Part shown: piece by piece, positions 1-15,500 of the stretch
Position numbering within the stretch: position 1 is the first letter of the stretch
How the letters are laid out: every line of letters starts with the position of its first letter
NCBI GenBank assembly: GCA_004335635.1
Contig: QAXH01000672.1
Location: 1-20,605 of the forward strand
Length of the DNA stretch: 20,605 nucleotides
Source: Chloromonas sp. AAM2
Taxonomy: Eukaryota; Chlorophyta; Chlorophyceae; Chlamydomonadales; Chlamydomonadaceae
Direction of reading: 5' to 3'
Program-made: the position numbers and the translations under genes
Notes under the pieces: model-generated
Seen by the model: the letters and a program-made list of their open reading frames with translations, nothing else
What the model was told of the DNA's origin: nothing
Database searches by the model: none

Positions 1-328
1 TTGGTCTACGGGCAGACTTTTGCTCAGCCCTTTGCCACCAACAGTACATGACACTCGTAAATTCCCGCAGCATCACTTGGATTGAATTCAAATCAAAACT
101 TACTTCAGTGAAGTTAATACGGCACATTTCCAACAATGTACATGATTATACTTGAACACCGTCAGGTGGCTGATCCCAATCAGAAGTCCCACCACGAAAC
201 GACCCCCATCACAAGTTAGCTTCTATCCTGCGCTTAACTTGTCCTGCTGGCATAGGTCCCTGAAACAATTCCTTTCCAGAGCCTTTCCATTCATGACTTA
301 TTGTGGGCCTTGTTCAAACATCGTTCAC
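1..328 (-). other. Part of an SDA1 intron, no exon recognised
   Basis: Exon 10 of SDA1 ends at 329 with a GTGAAC donor and phase 2. I find no continuation of the family sequence in the remaining 328 bp, so this is read as the beginning of a long intron. Half of it (130-293) is one arm of the long inverted repeat described separately. Confidence 0.7.
130..293 (+). repeat. Left arm of a 164-bp inverted repeat
   Basis: These 164 bases are the reverse complement of 1662-1825 with a single mismatch (T near 275 in this arm, where A is the complement-equivalent in the other). No open reading frame with recognisable product and no target-site duplication are seen at either end. It may be a non-autonomous transposon copy or a recently copied intron segment. 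Confidence 0.95.
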
Positions 329-3300
329 CTGTCGTGCACGAACTGGTCCACCAGTTGTCTCAGTACCGGCGCCATGGTCTCCGGCGGCACCAGCTCGTGT
401 GATGCCCCCACCAGCGCAGTTAGAACCAGCGTAACGTCGCGTGTGTGCGGGGCAATGTACTTCTGGAGGAATGGGTAGAAGTTGAGCACCAGCAACCTGG
501 GAAGCAGCACAAGGCAAGCCAATGGTGAAAAGGAGCCAGGCCAAGCCAGTGTTTGTAGAGTTGACTAGAATACCACTGTGCTATGATGCTGACATCCAAA
601 TGCAACATGGTGGAAGTAGAAGTTTAAGAAGCACGACCAGACCAGTGCTTGGTAGTATTGAGCAATGTACCACTGAGCTCTTGCTGCTATGATGTGCAGG
701 CATCCAAAAGCACCACAGCTGCCAGTGTCAAACACCTTCAATACTGAACCAAACCCAGTAATGAGGAACACGCCTTCTAGAGTTGAGTTACGCATCAGTG
801 AGCTTCTAATGCTACGATATGCTGACGTCCATACGCATCAACTGTGAAAAGCCTGGTCAAAGGTTTACTCTAAAAGCCTAGTCCACCAGCCCCAAGCGGT
901 CCGATCCCTTCCCGCCCGTGACTCACTTGTGCACACCAATGACGCGGCTGACCACGGCCATCATGGCCATGCGGGTTTCAAAGCGCTCATTGCCTGATTG
1001 CAGGCGAGCGAACATGCGCTCAGCAAATGTCTGCATGCAGGGGCAAGCAAAGTGCCAATTCTAGCAAGGCGTGGGCTAAAGTTGCTTAGTGGACTATGCA
1101 ATGCCTAGCCTGGTCATTGTACTAATGGGGGACTGTTCTCAGACCAGGGGGTGGTGACTGGCGAGCGAAGTAATGCAGTATCCAAGACTACTAGACGACT
1201 TTAGCCATGCACCATGCAGCAATGGAGATGCTGTATCAACGTGTGGCTGTCACAGGTCCGACCCAAGGGTGGGGCGCGGCGCGCGGCTGAGGTTACCTGA
1301 TTGGGTGACCCTCATTGCACCTATATCGCATCACCTACTACAAGCACGCTGAATTATCGGCTGCTTTTGCATTTGATGACTTCTACGGACTCATCGAATG
1401 CACCATAGCCTGTCCAGCCAGAGGACCACCCCCTGGCGGCACTGGACTATCCAACTGTTCTGAAACTGACGAATTCTATGACCCCGTTGATTACCACCAG
1501 CCTGTCCTGTGCAAGCCCTGGCCCAATGAAAGGCATGTGTGGGTCGTGTAGGAACATGCAGGCTCTGGTACAAGAATTATGCAAAGGTTCTGGAATGTAT
1601 CCTATGACCCCCTTGAATTCACCACTGCCCTGTTAAGCTTGACCTCTGAATTCACCACTGCTGAATGGAAAGGCTCTGGATAGGAATTGTTTCAGGGACC
1701 TATGCCAGCAGGACAAGTTAAGCGCAGGATAGAAGCTAACTTGTGATGGGGGTCGTTTCGTGGTGGGACTTCTGATTGGGATCAGCCACCTGACGGTGTT
1801 CAAGTATAATCATGTACATTGTTGGGTTAAGCCAACCGCATGCACCGAGTGCCTTTTGCTGTTCAATGCTGACATCCACCCCTGACACACCCTCTTGCCA
1901 CACCCCCCTGACACACCCTCTTGCCACACCCCCCTGACACACCCTCTTGCCACAAGTGCGGGCCATGCGCTGCGCCATCCTTCCCAATCCGATGGACTGC
2001 ATGACCTCACTCATTACCCATTCAAATCGGCACCTGTGGGTCGTGAATGAGCTGCAGCGCTGCAAAGCCCTCGTTGCCCTTCGCCCCGTCCTTCCGCTCC
2101 GCCTTCTTCACGGTTGCCATCACCCGCTTGAGCTTGGCCTGCTTCTTGCGCTTGCTGCTGCGAGTACCCTACGTGTGCGTCCACATCATAAACATGCACC
2201 CCTTACCAAACCACCGTTACAAGGTAGATTCGTCATAAGGGACGACAAGACGTCACGCTGAGCCGACACACATTGCAACGCAGTACTGTTCATCTACTGC
2301 ACCAAATGCCCACCAAGGTTGCCCAGCAGATGGTCACTATTTGGCATGAATGCTGCATCCTCAGGGAGCCCTTAGCTTGGTTGAATGCATCGTCTGAAAC
2401 GCTGAAGATGCTGAATCCACGCACAGTTGTCGGATGCTTCGCATTCAGACTCATGCAGACCCGGCCAACATACACAGCACGCTCGTCTTATTCTTATAAC
2501 GCTTTGCTCGCCCCTCCCAACACTACCCTACTCACCGAGTGCAATGACTTGTACACTGCCTCTTTTGTGGGGGCCTGCGGCTTGTTGTCCTGCTCGCCGT
2601 CCCGCTCCTCCTCCTCCAGATCTTCATCACTCCGGTCGTTGCCCAGGAAGAACTTGACGGCAGCCAGCATCACCTGGCTGGACTTGTGGTAAGTGGCACT
2701 GGCTGCAGCACGGCAAGGATTAGTGTGAAAGCCACCCTTTGGTGCGGTATAAACCACAAAGTGTAGCTGAGAGCGCCACAAAGGTGAGACCACAGCTGCC
2801 TTTTAATACCATAAGATAAACGGATCCTAAACACAGCTTGTGCTCCACTTCTATTTATTTGCTGTCCAAAGTGCCACATCAGTGCGCCCAGGATGTGTAG
2901 TCCCAACTGGCTCTCGCCTATCACCCAACCACATTCACACCGACCACATTACTGAAACCCCAGTTATTCGTCCACACAGTCGCTCACCAATGACGTTGAC
3001 TGTCCGTGCGTCCCGCCACACGTGTCGCCTCCACAATTCAGTGCACACGGCCAGGGCCTTCTTAGCCGCTGACTCGTCGTCGTCCGCCACCACTCCGTAC
3101 ATAAAGCTCTGCAGCTGCCGGTTCAGCTTGTCGTTGCGGTGCTTCTTGTTGCTGGACTTGATGTCTGCAGGACGGGAGAAACGTCAAGGGCAAGGTGTGT
3201 GTGTGTTTACACATGCACGTGCACATGCATACACATGCGAGCGCGATACCACATGCACACTGCCAGCTAGGAGCAATCAGCAATGAGACAAACGTCATGG

Positions 3301-5567
3301 TTAAGGTGCGCATTGCAAGCTAGGAGCCAACTAGTGGTGTGCGCGTGTGTGTGGAAGTCGTCCTATAAAGGGAACGCTACAGATGTGCTGTGTAGTGCAG
3401 TGCGGCAACATGACCAGAGCTTCCATGTGCACTGCATGTTGACATGAAACCGGCTGGGATCTCCAGAAGAGCCCTGCACCTGTGATCATGTGCTTGAAGA
3501 GCAGCTGCCTTAGCGCCTTGTCCCGGCACTTGAACAGCTTGAAGAAGAGGGGCAGCAGCTGGGCAGCTGTCAGCTGGGAGCGATTGCGCAGCAGAATCAA
3601 CGCCTGTAGATGTGTGAGGACAAAGCCGTGACAAGCATTGTTTTGAGTACACAAGACTGCATGCTTGGCTAGACAGGGCCATGGCACCGTGACAAGAATA
3701 CGGGTCCAGACAGGGCCTGGCACGGTGAGATTGCATGCGTGCGGGAGTTGATGATGGCCACACCAGGAAGAGGGGCGCATGGTGCAAACGAACGGGGTGC
3801 TTGGGATGGCACTAGTGAGTGTGCATGTGCCTGCATGGCCTGCCCTGCCTGGTCCCAGGTCAGCTTTCTTGGTGCTGGCAGCCATGCCATGCCAATAACA
3901 AAACATGACCTAACAAAAAGATGACATGGCACTACAGATTGATCCACACTGCACTTAAAATGACTGACAAATGAAGCCCGTTGCCCCTGCGCCGCACCTG
4001 CACGAGGTTTCTCCTGAGCGCCGGCTCCAGCAGCATGTGCTGCGTGTCCAGGAGGGACATGAGCTGCGGGGCGAACTGCTCAGTGGTCTTGGGGTAGGCC
4101 TTGCACACCTGCGGCAAACCAGGGGCAAGGGGTGCCGAAGAAGGTAGGGCCAGGCACTCACGACTGAAGCGCAAATGCGTAGTTTAACAGGTGCGATACA
4201 TCCCGACATAATAGTCTGACCAGTCAAAGGGGCGGCCGGCCCAGAAGATGATCATGCAGAACTCAGGAAGTCCAGTGCCTAAATATTTCTTAAAAACCCA
4301 AGCAGCAAGGCCGTGCCCTGGCAGCAGACCACTTACCCCATCTTATCCCTCATCAATTCTTTTGCCACCCTCTGCTGCCTGTGCCTCACCTGCGACTTGG
4401 CCACCTTGAAATCTGAAGTATGCACTTGTTATGCTCTGCTCCAAAGACCTCAGCAGTGCCACTAATCATTAAGACCTGTTATTAGCACCAGTTATCGAGA
4501 CCCCACCTGTGCCACGAACATTGCCAACTCGCCCAGCTCCGATGACTCCTTGCTCGGTGAGAGCTGGAAGATGTCCAGCAGGGCCTGGTAGTGACGGTAC
4601 TGCGGGGCGGCGGGGCATGCACAGGTCAAAGAACGACTGATCTTGGCCCATTGAAAGCACCACGTGTGAGCCTTGAAACATGCGTATACATTGACACTGG
4701 CTGGGCAGCCAGATGGCCTAGACAGGCGTGTTGAAGTGAAGCCGGCATATCCATGTGAGTGTAGTGGGAAAACTGGGTGGCTCCTTGCCTTGCAACCGCT
4801 GAGGTGCAAGGATGGGCCATCAGATGCACCAGCGATGCATTCCGGCCCTGCAGCCCCTGCAGTGTATGTGCAGCCTGATGAGGTGCAATAAAAAGAACAA
4901 AGTGCTTTAGGTTGTACTCGCTGAATAAAGCCAAAAAAGCACTGTACGTGAGCAAGAGAAAGTTGTCTGAGGCGCCTTCATCAAAATTCTCCACCCTTGT
5001 CATGTCTAATCCAGTCACTGAGTGTGCTGTTGCCTTTCACACACAAAAACTCCTGGCTCTACCAGCTGCAGGCTGTGCATGCGTGTGACTGCTGCTGCTG
5101 TTGACCTTGCTGCTATTGTCTGATACTTTGGCTTAGCCCTGCGCTTTGCCACCGACCTTCCATTTTTGGGATGAAAACTGCAACAACTCTGCGACTCAAA
5201 CCTGACAGTGTTCAGTCTGAGCTGTCGCAACCATTACGTCTCTGGTGCTGCTGCTGGCAGATGAGCTGTGCTCCAGGCAGGCAGGCAAGCTGCCGGCCAA
5301 CCTATCTGCCTGCCCACCGCCCTGTCAGCCTGCCTTGCCTGCTCCTGTTGCTAAACTCATCTGACCTCACCTGCAGATAGAACTCCTCTTTGTACCCATC
5401 TGCATCTTTCTTGATATTCCCCTGAGAACAAAAGGTGCATGCATATGAAGTGGGTGACCGTGTACAAACAACCATGAGAATTGCATTGTGCCTGCTGCAT
5501 GAAGGCAAGCACTGTCCAATAAACGTCGAGCACAAACCTGCAAAGTTAGCAAATCCGCCGCCGACAT
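329..5567 (-). CDS. SDA1: SDA1 homologue, 60S ribosome biogenesis/export factor (5' part, 10 exons; 3' end beyond left edge)
   Basis: SDA1 (SDAD1 in animals) is a conserved nucleolar/nuclear protein needed for pre-60S subunit maturation and export. Exons on the minus strand in coding order are 5567-5538, 5421-5371, 4599-4507, 4108-3998, 3603-3480, 3164-2988, 2702-2536, 2168-2034, 1030-927 and 496-329. All junctions are GT-AG and in phase, giving 386 codons before the left edge. Family-matching stretches include KKDADGYKEEFYLQ (exon 2), SPSKESSELGELAMFVAQ (exon 3), LLPLFFKLFKCRDKALRQLL (exon 5), VMLAAVKFFLG followed by an acidic segment (exon 7), a Lys-rich stretch ending LQLIHDPQ (exon 8), and NFYPFLQKYIAPHTRDVT then ASHELVPPE (exon 10). 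Known homologues are about 690-770 residues, so roughly half is present. The start ATG at 5567-5565 opens a 10-codon exon that joins in phase. Introns 4600-5370, 1031-2033 and 497-926 hold only repeats or unremarkable sequence. The family assignment is very secure; individual edges rest on splice consensus. Confidence 0.94.
556..842. repeat. Degenerate dispersed repeat in SDA1 intron, three related blocks
   Basis: Blocks at about 556-600, 656-706 and 778-840 share a diverged core of the form ACCACTG...CTATGATG...CATCCAAA (ATCAGTGAGCTTC...GCTGACGTCCATA in the third). A related GCTGACATCC recurs near 1868. Similarity is by eye and far from exact. Confidence 0.45.
1662..1825 (-). repeat. Right arm of the 164-bp inverted repeat
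   Basis: Reverse complement of 130-293 at 163 of 164 positions. It lies in the SDA1 intron between exons 8 and 9, so the two arms bracket exons 9 and 10. Identity stops sharply on both sides: position 1661 against 294, and 1826 against 129. Confidence 0.95.
1879..1954. repeat. 26-bp tandem repeat, about 2.9 copies
   Basis: The unit contains CTGACACACCCTCTTGCCAC followed by a short C run, with CTG at 1882, 1908 and 1934, giving an exact 26-bp period. It is pyrimidine-rich on the plus strand, lies in the 1003-bp SDA1 intron just beyond the right inverted-repeat arm, and ends 80 bp before exon 8. Confidence 0.93.
3195..3246. repeat. Alternating purine-pyrimidine GT/CA-rich tract
   Basis: GTGTGTGTGTGTT followed by a run of ACATGCACGTGCACATGCAT type is almost strictly alternating purine and pyrimidine. 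It lies just upstream (in gene sense) of SDA1 exon 6. A second short GTGTGCGCGTGTGTGTGG tract is at about 3336-3353. Confidence 0.8.
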
Positions 5568-5847
5568 GGTGCTTAGAGCCGCACGGAGAGCCCTGGAAGC
5601 AGCCTGTGGCTATCCACTCGCAGAACCTGCAGCCCGTTCTGAACACGTAATCGGGAAGCGAATTGAGCTTCCAACTCAAATCGGAGGCAAAACCCCAGCG
5701 GCTCCGAAACCAGTGTGTTGCCGTTGTCAGTTGTGCCCGTGTGTGTTGACACAGCAGGCGCCGCGAACCAAGTGATTTCATCGAGTTGAGCCCCGGTGCT
5801 GCTGTCATTGTGTTTTTAAACGCCTTCTTAGAAACCCTTGCCCAAGC
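5568..5847. promoter_or_regulatory. Shared divergent promoter region between SDA1 and ASL
   Basis: Only about 280 bp separate the SDA1 start codon (minus strand) from the inferred ASL start codon (plus strand), so both core promoters and both 5' UTRs should lie here or run into the other gene's first exon or intron. I see no clear TATA box. An AT-rich patch (TGTTTTTAAAC, about 5811-5821) lies about 30 bp before the inferred ASL ATG. A plus-strand ATG at 5566 opens a 69-codon frame that would act as an upstream ORF if ASL transcription starts to its left. The region is inferred from gene layout only. Confidence 0.55.
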
Positions 5848-11526
<5,679 letters not shown>

Positions 11527-11983
11527 GACACTCACCTGCTTGGCGCAGGGATTGAGCAGCAGCGGCTTGAAACGAGCGTGTACAACGCAACAATTATCGT
11601 TATAATGATCTACGTGCCTTTGGGACTGTTAACATTAGGTTCGGCTATTGTAAGTGAGTTTCTGATGATGAAACGCGTTGGAAGAACTCACGCCGGGTCA
11701 CGTTCGACCCTAGTATATTTTTCATGAGTATACGCGTTGATACTCAGGGGTACACCCAAAGTAAAGCGTTCGTTGCATGTCTGGCTCGTGCTCGAACCGC
11801 CATGAGCGTCGCTGACAGGTGCTTGTCTCAAACCACCACCGCAAGCACGCTATGCGATGGACTTGGGTGTCATGGCACAGTTTCAAGCAATAGCAGCTGT
11901 AATTCAGCGTCTGCAGACACGTCCCGTCGTTGTAACTAGAGTGGCTAGCAGTTCAGTTTTGCCGTGCATCGCTTGCCGGTTGA
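11527..11983. other. Intergenic region: ASL 3' UTR and promoter/5' UTR of the secreted-protein gene
   Basis: About 457 bp with no supported exon. The left part should be ASL 3' UTR up to the TGTAA near 11649. The remainder must hold the promoter of the downstream gene; no clear TATA box or other known element stands out. Confidence 0.6.
11649..11653 (+). promoter_or_regulatory. Candidate polyadenylation signal TGTAA for ASL
   Basis: TGTAA is the usual poly(A) signal of chlorophyte nuclear genes. This is the first occurrence I find after the ASL stop codon, about 120 bp downstream, implying a short 3' UTR. A five-base motif is weak evidence alone. Confidence 0.4.
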
Positions 11984-14046
11984 ATGGCGCGAACGGCCTT
12001 TGCACTCGCCGTGGAGACGATTGCTTTCATCGTATTGGTGACAAGCGTCGCAGGTCAGAGCACTTTCCGTGTTTCCACAGCTTGTCGCTTGACTCAACTG
12101 TGCACTGCATCGAATCTCTTTGTGTTTGAGTGCGCAGCGCAAACCGTGCCCACCGAGGCGACGTGCCGTGCGAGCTTTGACTCCATTGGCCCCAACAACC
12201 TGCTGCTAAGGCTGGCCCCCTGTTCCAGTGGTTCGACACCTGAGTGCTGCAGTCGGGTGAGTGTGCGTTTTGCTGGTCAGTGAGAACGGCGCCAACCTGC
12301 ATTACTACGCACGGACCGCAACTGACACATGATTGCGCGCCTGGCAGGGACAATCTATCGCTGGCTTCCAAGAAGGAGCTCCCTTGGCCGGGTAAGTCCG
12401 CGCAGTGCCACGATTACCATTCTGATTGACGGGCCTATCGTCACTAGTGGCTCGTCCTCTGTGTCACTAACCATTTGTTGTCCCTGGACAGGTGCCTGTG
12501 CATCAGACCGCTTTTTGATGAAATCGAATCAATGATTTCTACCAACGCGCTGGCAAGATCGGCTGGCGTAACTCCGGCAACAGTTCAAACAGCGTAAGTA
12601 CAGTCGTCCAAAGTCGAGCCGCACTTGGCCGCTTGCTTCTGCTTCTAGGGGTTATTGTGCTGTAGCTGCCAGTTTCACTTTGTGCTGCTCTTGGTGCGCT
12701 GTTCGGTGAGATGATCCAGAGGACTGCGAAGATTGAAGCGCAGTCATGACATAGGGACAGCATGCATGCTTCCCAGACCTAGGCGCCCTGGACAGCATGG
12801 CGTGCCCTTACATGACGCGTAAGCTTTTGCTGTTGGCGCGCAGGCTGCAGCAATGTGGGGTGCCCTTCTTCGGTGGAACTGGTCCATCGCTGTGCCCAGC
12901 CGCTGCTGGAGCGCCTGCCGCTCCAACGAACGCCACGGCCGTAGCGCGCACGAACGCTACAGCTACCGCGCGTCCGCCAAGACCTCCGGGTGTCCCACCG
13001 AACTTCTTTCCACGTGCGTTGATCGTACTTGTGCCGACTTTTGCCTGTAGGAAGTGCTGTAAGGCTTCTCAGACCTGGACACTTGCTACACGCTGTCTGT
13101 CTCTGTTGTTGGTCGTAGTAGCTGGCACGTTTCCATTGGCTAAGCATTCTCTGTTGTGGCTGTTAGCTGTGCTTCTGTATGAATTCTCCCTCCTGTGCTT
13201 TGCAGCCAGACCCAGGAGCTCGATGCTCATAACAGCTTGGATTACACATACCATGCTTGTTCTTATTTGAAACCTACATCATGATCGGCGGTCTCATCTC
13301 TGCTGCATGCAGCACTCAACTTGGGCCGCGGCGCTCTGCTCCAGGGGGTCCTGCGGGAGGTGACTGGCCGCAGATTTGATACCACACCAGACCTGCCACC
13401 CAAGAAGGACGACACCGACCGAAGTACCTTTTTGGGACGTACGTTCCAAACACAGAGCGACATTCTGAACCTACTCAGTGCTGCTGGAGGCTTGGGCGGC
13501 TTGGGCGGCTTAGGCAGGCGTCTGCACCAGTCATTGCCTGTCAGTGGCGCCATCGGCAACGGTGACCTTCTCGCCAACCTTCCAACCCTGGCCAGAGCAA
13601 CTGACCGCCTCAACAGCGGAATAGCTGACAGCTTGTCGGGCCTAGGCAGGACCAACGCCTTCGGTGGCCTTGGGAGCGGTGCCCTCCTGGACAGGTTTAC
13701 CAACCTGGCCGGTGGTTCGGGTGGCGGGGCGGGCGTTGGTGCAGGCCCGGCTCTTCTCAACAGCTTCTCTGGCCTAGGCACGGGCACGGGCACTGACACC
13801 GCGTTTGCTGATGGCTTCAGCAACGGTCTGGGCAACAGCATTGGCAGAAATGTGGGCGAGGGCTTCTTCAACCCTTATGCAAACAGGCCACAGGCTGGCG
13901 GTGGTAGCAGTAGCGGTGCCAGCAACACAGGCGCTGGCAATCCAGGTTTTGCTGACCTGATAAGCGGTGGTGGTGCCAGGGGTGGTGCTAGCACTCCTCC
14001 ACCAGCCACCCTCACCCCAACTGGGTCATTCTTTGGCCTAGGGTAG
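11984..14046 (+). CDS. Secreted cysteine-rich protein with eight-cysteine (LTP-like) pattern and glycine-rich C-terminal tail
   Basis: I do not recognise a named gene. Exons 11984-12256, 12348-12391, 12492-12593, 12796-13013 and 13313-14046 join in phase to 456 residues. Residues 1-24 form a signal peptide with a hydrophobic core (AFIVLVTSVAG). Cysteines lie at 34, 40, 50, 61, 80, 88-89, 107, 109, 143, 160 and 173. The order C61-C80-C88C89-C107xC109-C143-C160 matches the plant non-specific lipid-transfer/2S albumin eight-cysteine order, although the CxC-to-C7 gap (33) is longer than usual. Residues of about 175-215 are Ala/Pro/Thr-rich with two NAT glycosylation sequons. Exon 5 encodes about 240 residues rich in Gly, Leu and Asn, with GGLGGLGGLG, GLG turns and SGGGAGVGAG, ending in SFFGLG. 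No GPI-type hydrophobic tail is seen in this isoform. An extracellular or cell-wall role is inferred from composition. Acceptors of exons 3 and 4 share the same CCCTGGACAG. The exon 3-4 join is the least certain; an extra small exon could lie at about 12650-12720. Confidence 0.7.
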
Positions 14047-14910
14047 CTGCGTCATCAGCACGACTCGTTCAACACCGGTCATGTCTACTATGGCGGGTGC
14101 AGCTTGTCACGTGGCCATGCCATCGTGGTCCGCGACCTAGACAATCATATTGCTCTTCAGCACCATGTTGTCATGGTTACTAAAGCGGTACTCTTCACGT
14201 CGGAGTACCAATCAGGGCAGTGAGGAGCAGTGGCTTCAAGCAGACTTGTGGTTGGTACCTAGGTCTGAGCCACTTCTGACAAGTGAGCCTGGTGCTTGAT
14301 TTAAGGCTGTGAACTGCACGGCTGTGTTTGCCAGGCACTGTGTCAACAGCGTTGCGGCCAGCGCAGACCATGTCTACCCAACGGCAACCACATGAAAGGT
14401 TGAAACAGGCAGGATCCAGGCACGGACGAAGGCATGGTTCTTGTGGCTATTTGCCTCCCAGGGCCCTGTTTGTTTTCCTGACTTGCTTCTTACAAGGAGG
14501 GAGTGCGCACCAGAGCACGTCCACGCAAATGACTTATACTGCAAACATTTGAGTCAATTGCTACACGCATGCAAAGGGGAATCTCACTGAGTCTGCAAGG
14601 GCTGGTGAGTCCCTTGTGGCGGGCACATCACAGAGCACCTTCTTTCTTGTTGATAACGCAATGCGCTGACTGATTCTTTGCCAAACCATGGCCTTTATTT
14701 GAGTGCCAAAACAGCACACCCTGTTGCCGACATCAATGTATTTGCCAAAAACCCTGCCGGCAGGCCCACGCATGACATTTCACGCCAGCATGGTTCCACC
14801 CTGCAAGCCATATCCATAAGCCAGTGTCCAAGCAGATCGTTTCATAGCTTGTCTCACGTAACATAACGTAAACCAGTTGGCTAGTGCCAAGTTGGCTTAG
14901 TGCTGTCAAG

Positions 14911-14915
14911 TGTAA
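14911..14915 (+). promoter_or_regulatory. Possible TGTAA poly(A) signal of the secreted-protein gene
   Basis: This is the first TGTAA I find after the stop codon at 14046. Use of it would give an unusually long 3' UTR of about 870 nt, so a variant signal closer to the stop is equally possible. Confidence 0.25.
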
Positions 14916-14997
14916 AACAGCCTGATTGGCGTGGCCCCTGCTGGTACAACTGGAGGGGGAAAAGGGGCGATGGGCCACGACTGATCAAGTTCACTGC

Positions 14998-15042
14998 GTG
15001 TATATGTATAAGTATATACAAAATACAATAATATATACAAAG
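14998..15042. repeat. AT-rich low-complexity patch
   Basis: A stretch of TATATGTATAAGTATATACA type followed by AATACAATAATATATACAAA stands out from the moderately GC-rich surroundings. It lies about 460 bp before the TPR gene start and may be neutral or a nucleosome-poor spacer. Confidence 0.6.
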
Positions 15043-15333
15043 CGTTTGCAAGGCAAAAGGGTAAAGGATTCCCAGGAGTCCCATTGTGTGATATCAGAAG
15101 GGCTTACGCACAGCACACCGAACAACAACTCTGGGTGTTTACCATTGTGACAAACTGTTCCAGGATCGGCAGTCGCCTGGTTGTCCCTCACATAGGGACA
15201 GTGCGGCAAGCGATTAAACAAATGTGGCATGGTGGGAATGAGCAAGAAATTACCTTGCTCAAGTGGTCCAGGAGCCAAAAGCATGTTTAGGTAGAGAACA
15301 GTCGCAAACGTCCAAGTCTCAGCCTCTGCCTCG

Positions 15334-15357
15334 AGGGTTAGGGTAGGGTTCAGGGTT
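15334..15357 (+). repeat. Short interstitial telomere-like repeat
   Basis: AGGGTTAGGGTAGGGTTCAG plus GGTT gives four GGGT units resembling degenerate TTTAGGG/TTAGGG telomere repeats. It lies 144 bp before the TPR gene ATG. The 10-bp sequence GCCTCTGCCT occurs immediately on both sides (15322-15331 and 15359-15368). Confidence 0.75.
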
Positions 15358-15500
15358 GGCCTCTGCCTTGTGCCTTGCCCGCGCGTCTGCAACTTGAACT
15401 TGCAGCGTCGACTTCCCACACGTTTTTTGTTGGTGCCAAGTCATCAACCTTGGCGACCTTGTCTTCGGTCTTGCCACGATTACATGCGTATGGCAGCAAC

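Larger units (their letters stand above)
14047..15500. other. Intergenic/untranslated region without a supported gene
   Basis: About 1.45 kb with no ORF carrying recognisable protein features on either strand. It holds the 3' end of the secreted-protein transcript, an AT-rich patch (about 14998-15042), a telomere-like block at 15334-15357, and the promoter/5' UTR of the TPR gene. Short open frames here are not conserved-looking and end at random. Confidence 0.6.

Noticed and set aside
3331..3906. 191-codon open frame on the minus strand
   Set aside because: It contains SDA1 exon 5 but runs through intron sequence on both sides; only the 3480-3603 part matches the family.
5566..5775. 69-codon plus-strand frame as the ASL N-terminus
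   Set aside because: It overlaps the SDA1 start codon and has no good in-phase donor to ASL exon 2; at most it is an upstream ORF.
12811..12843. A GTAAGC-GCAG intron inside exon 4 of the secreted-protein gene
   Set aside because: It would be only 33 nt, below the usual spliceosomal minimum, and the frame reads through without a stop.
13263..13871. 202-codon minus-strand proline/leucine/arginine-rich open frame
   Set aside because: It is the complement of the glycine-rich exon of the plus-strand gene; GGC/GGT codons read backwards give Pro/Ala, a typical shadow.
14991..15419. 142-codon minus-strand open frame
   Set aside because: No recognisable motifs. It covers the telomere-like and AT-rich patches and overlaps the promoter/5' UTR of the TPR gene, so it is probably a chance opening.
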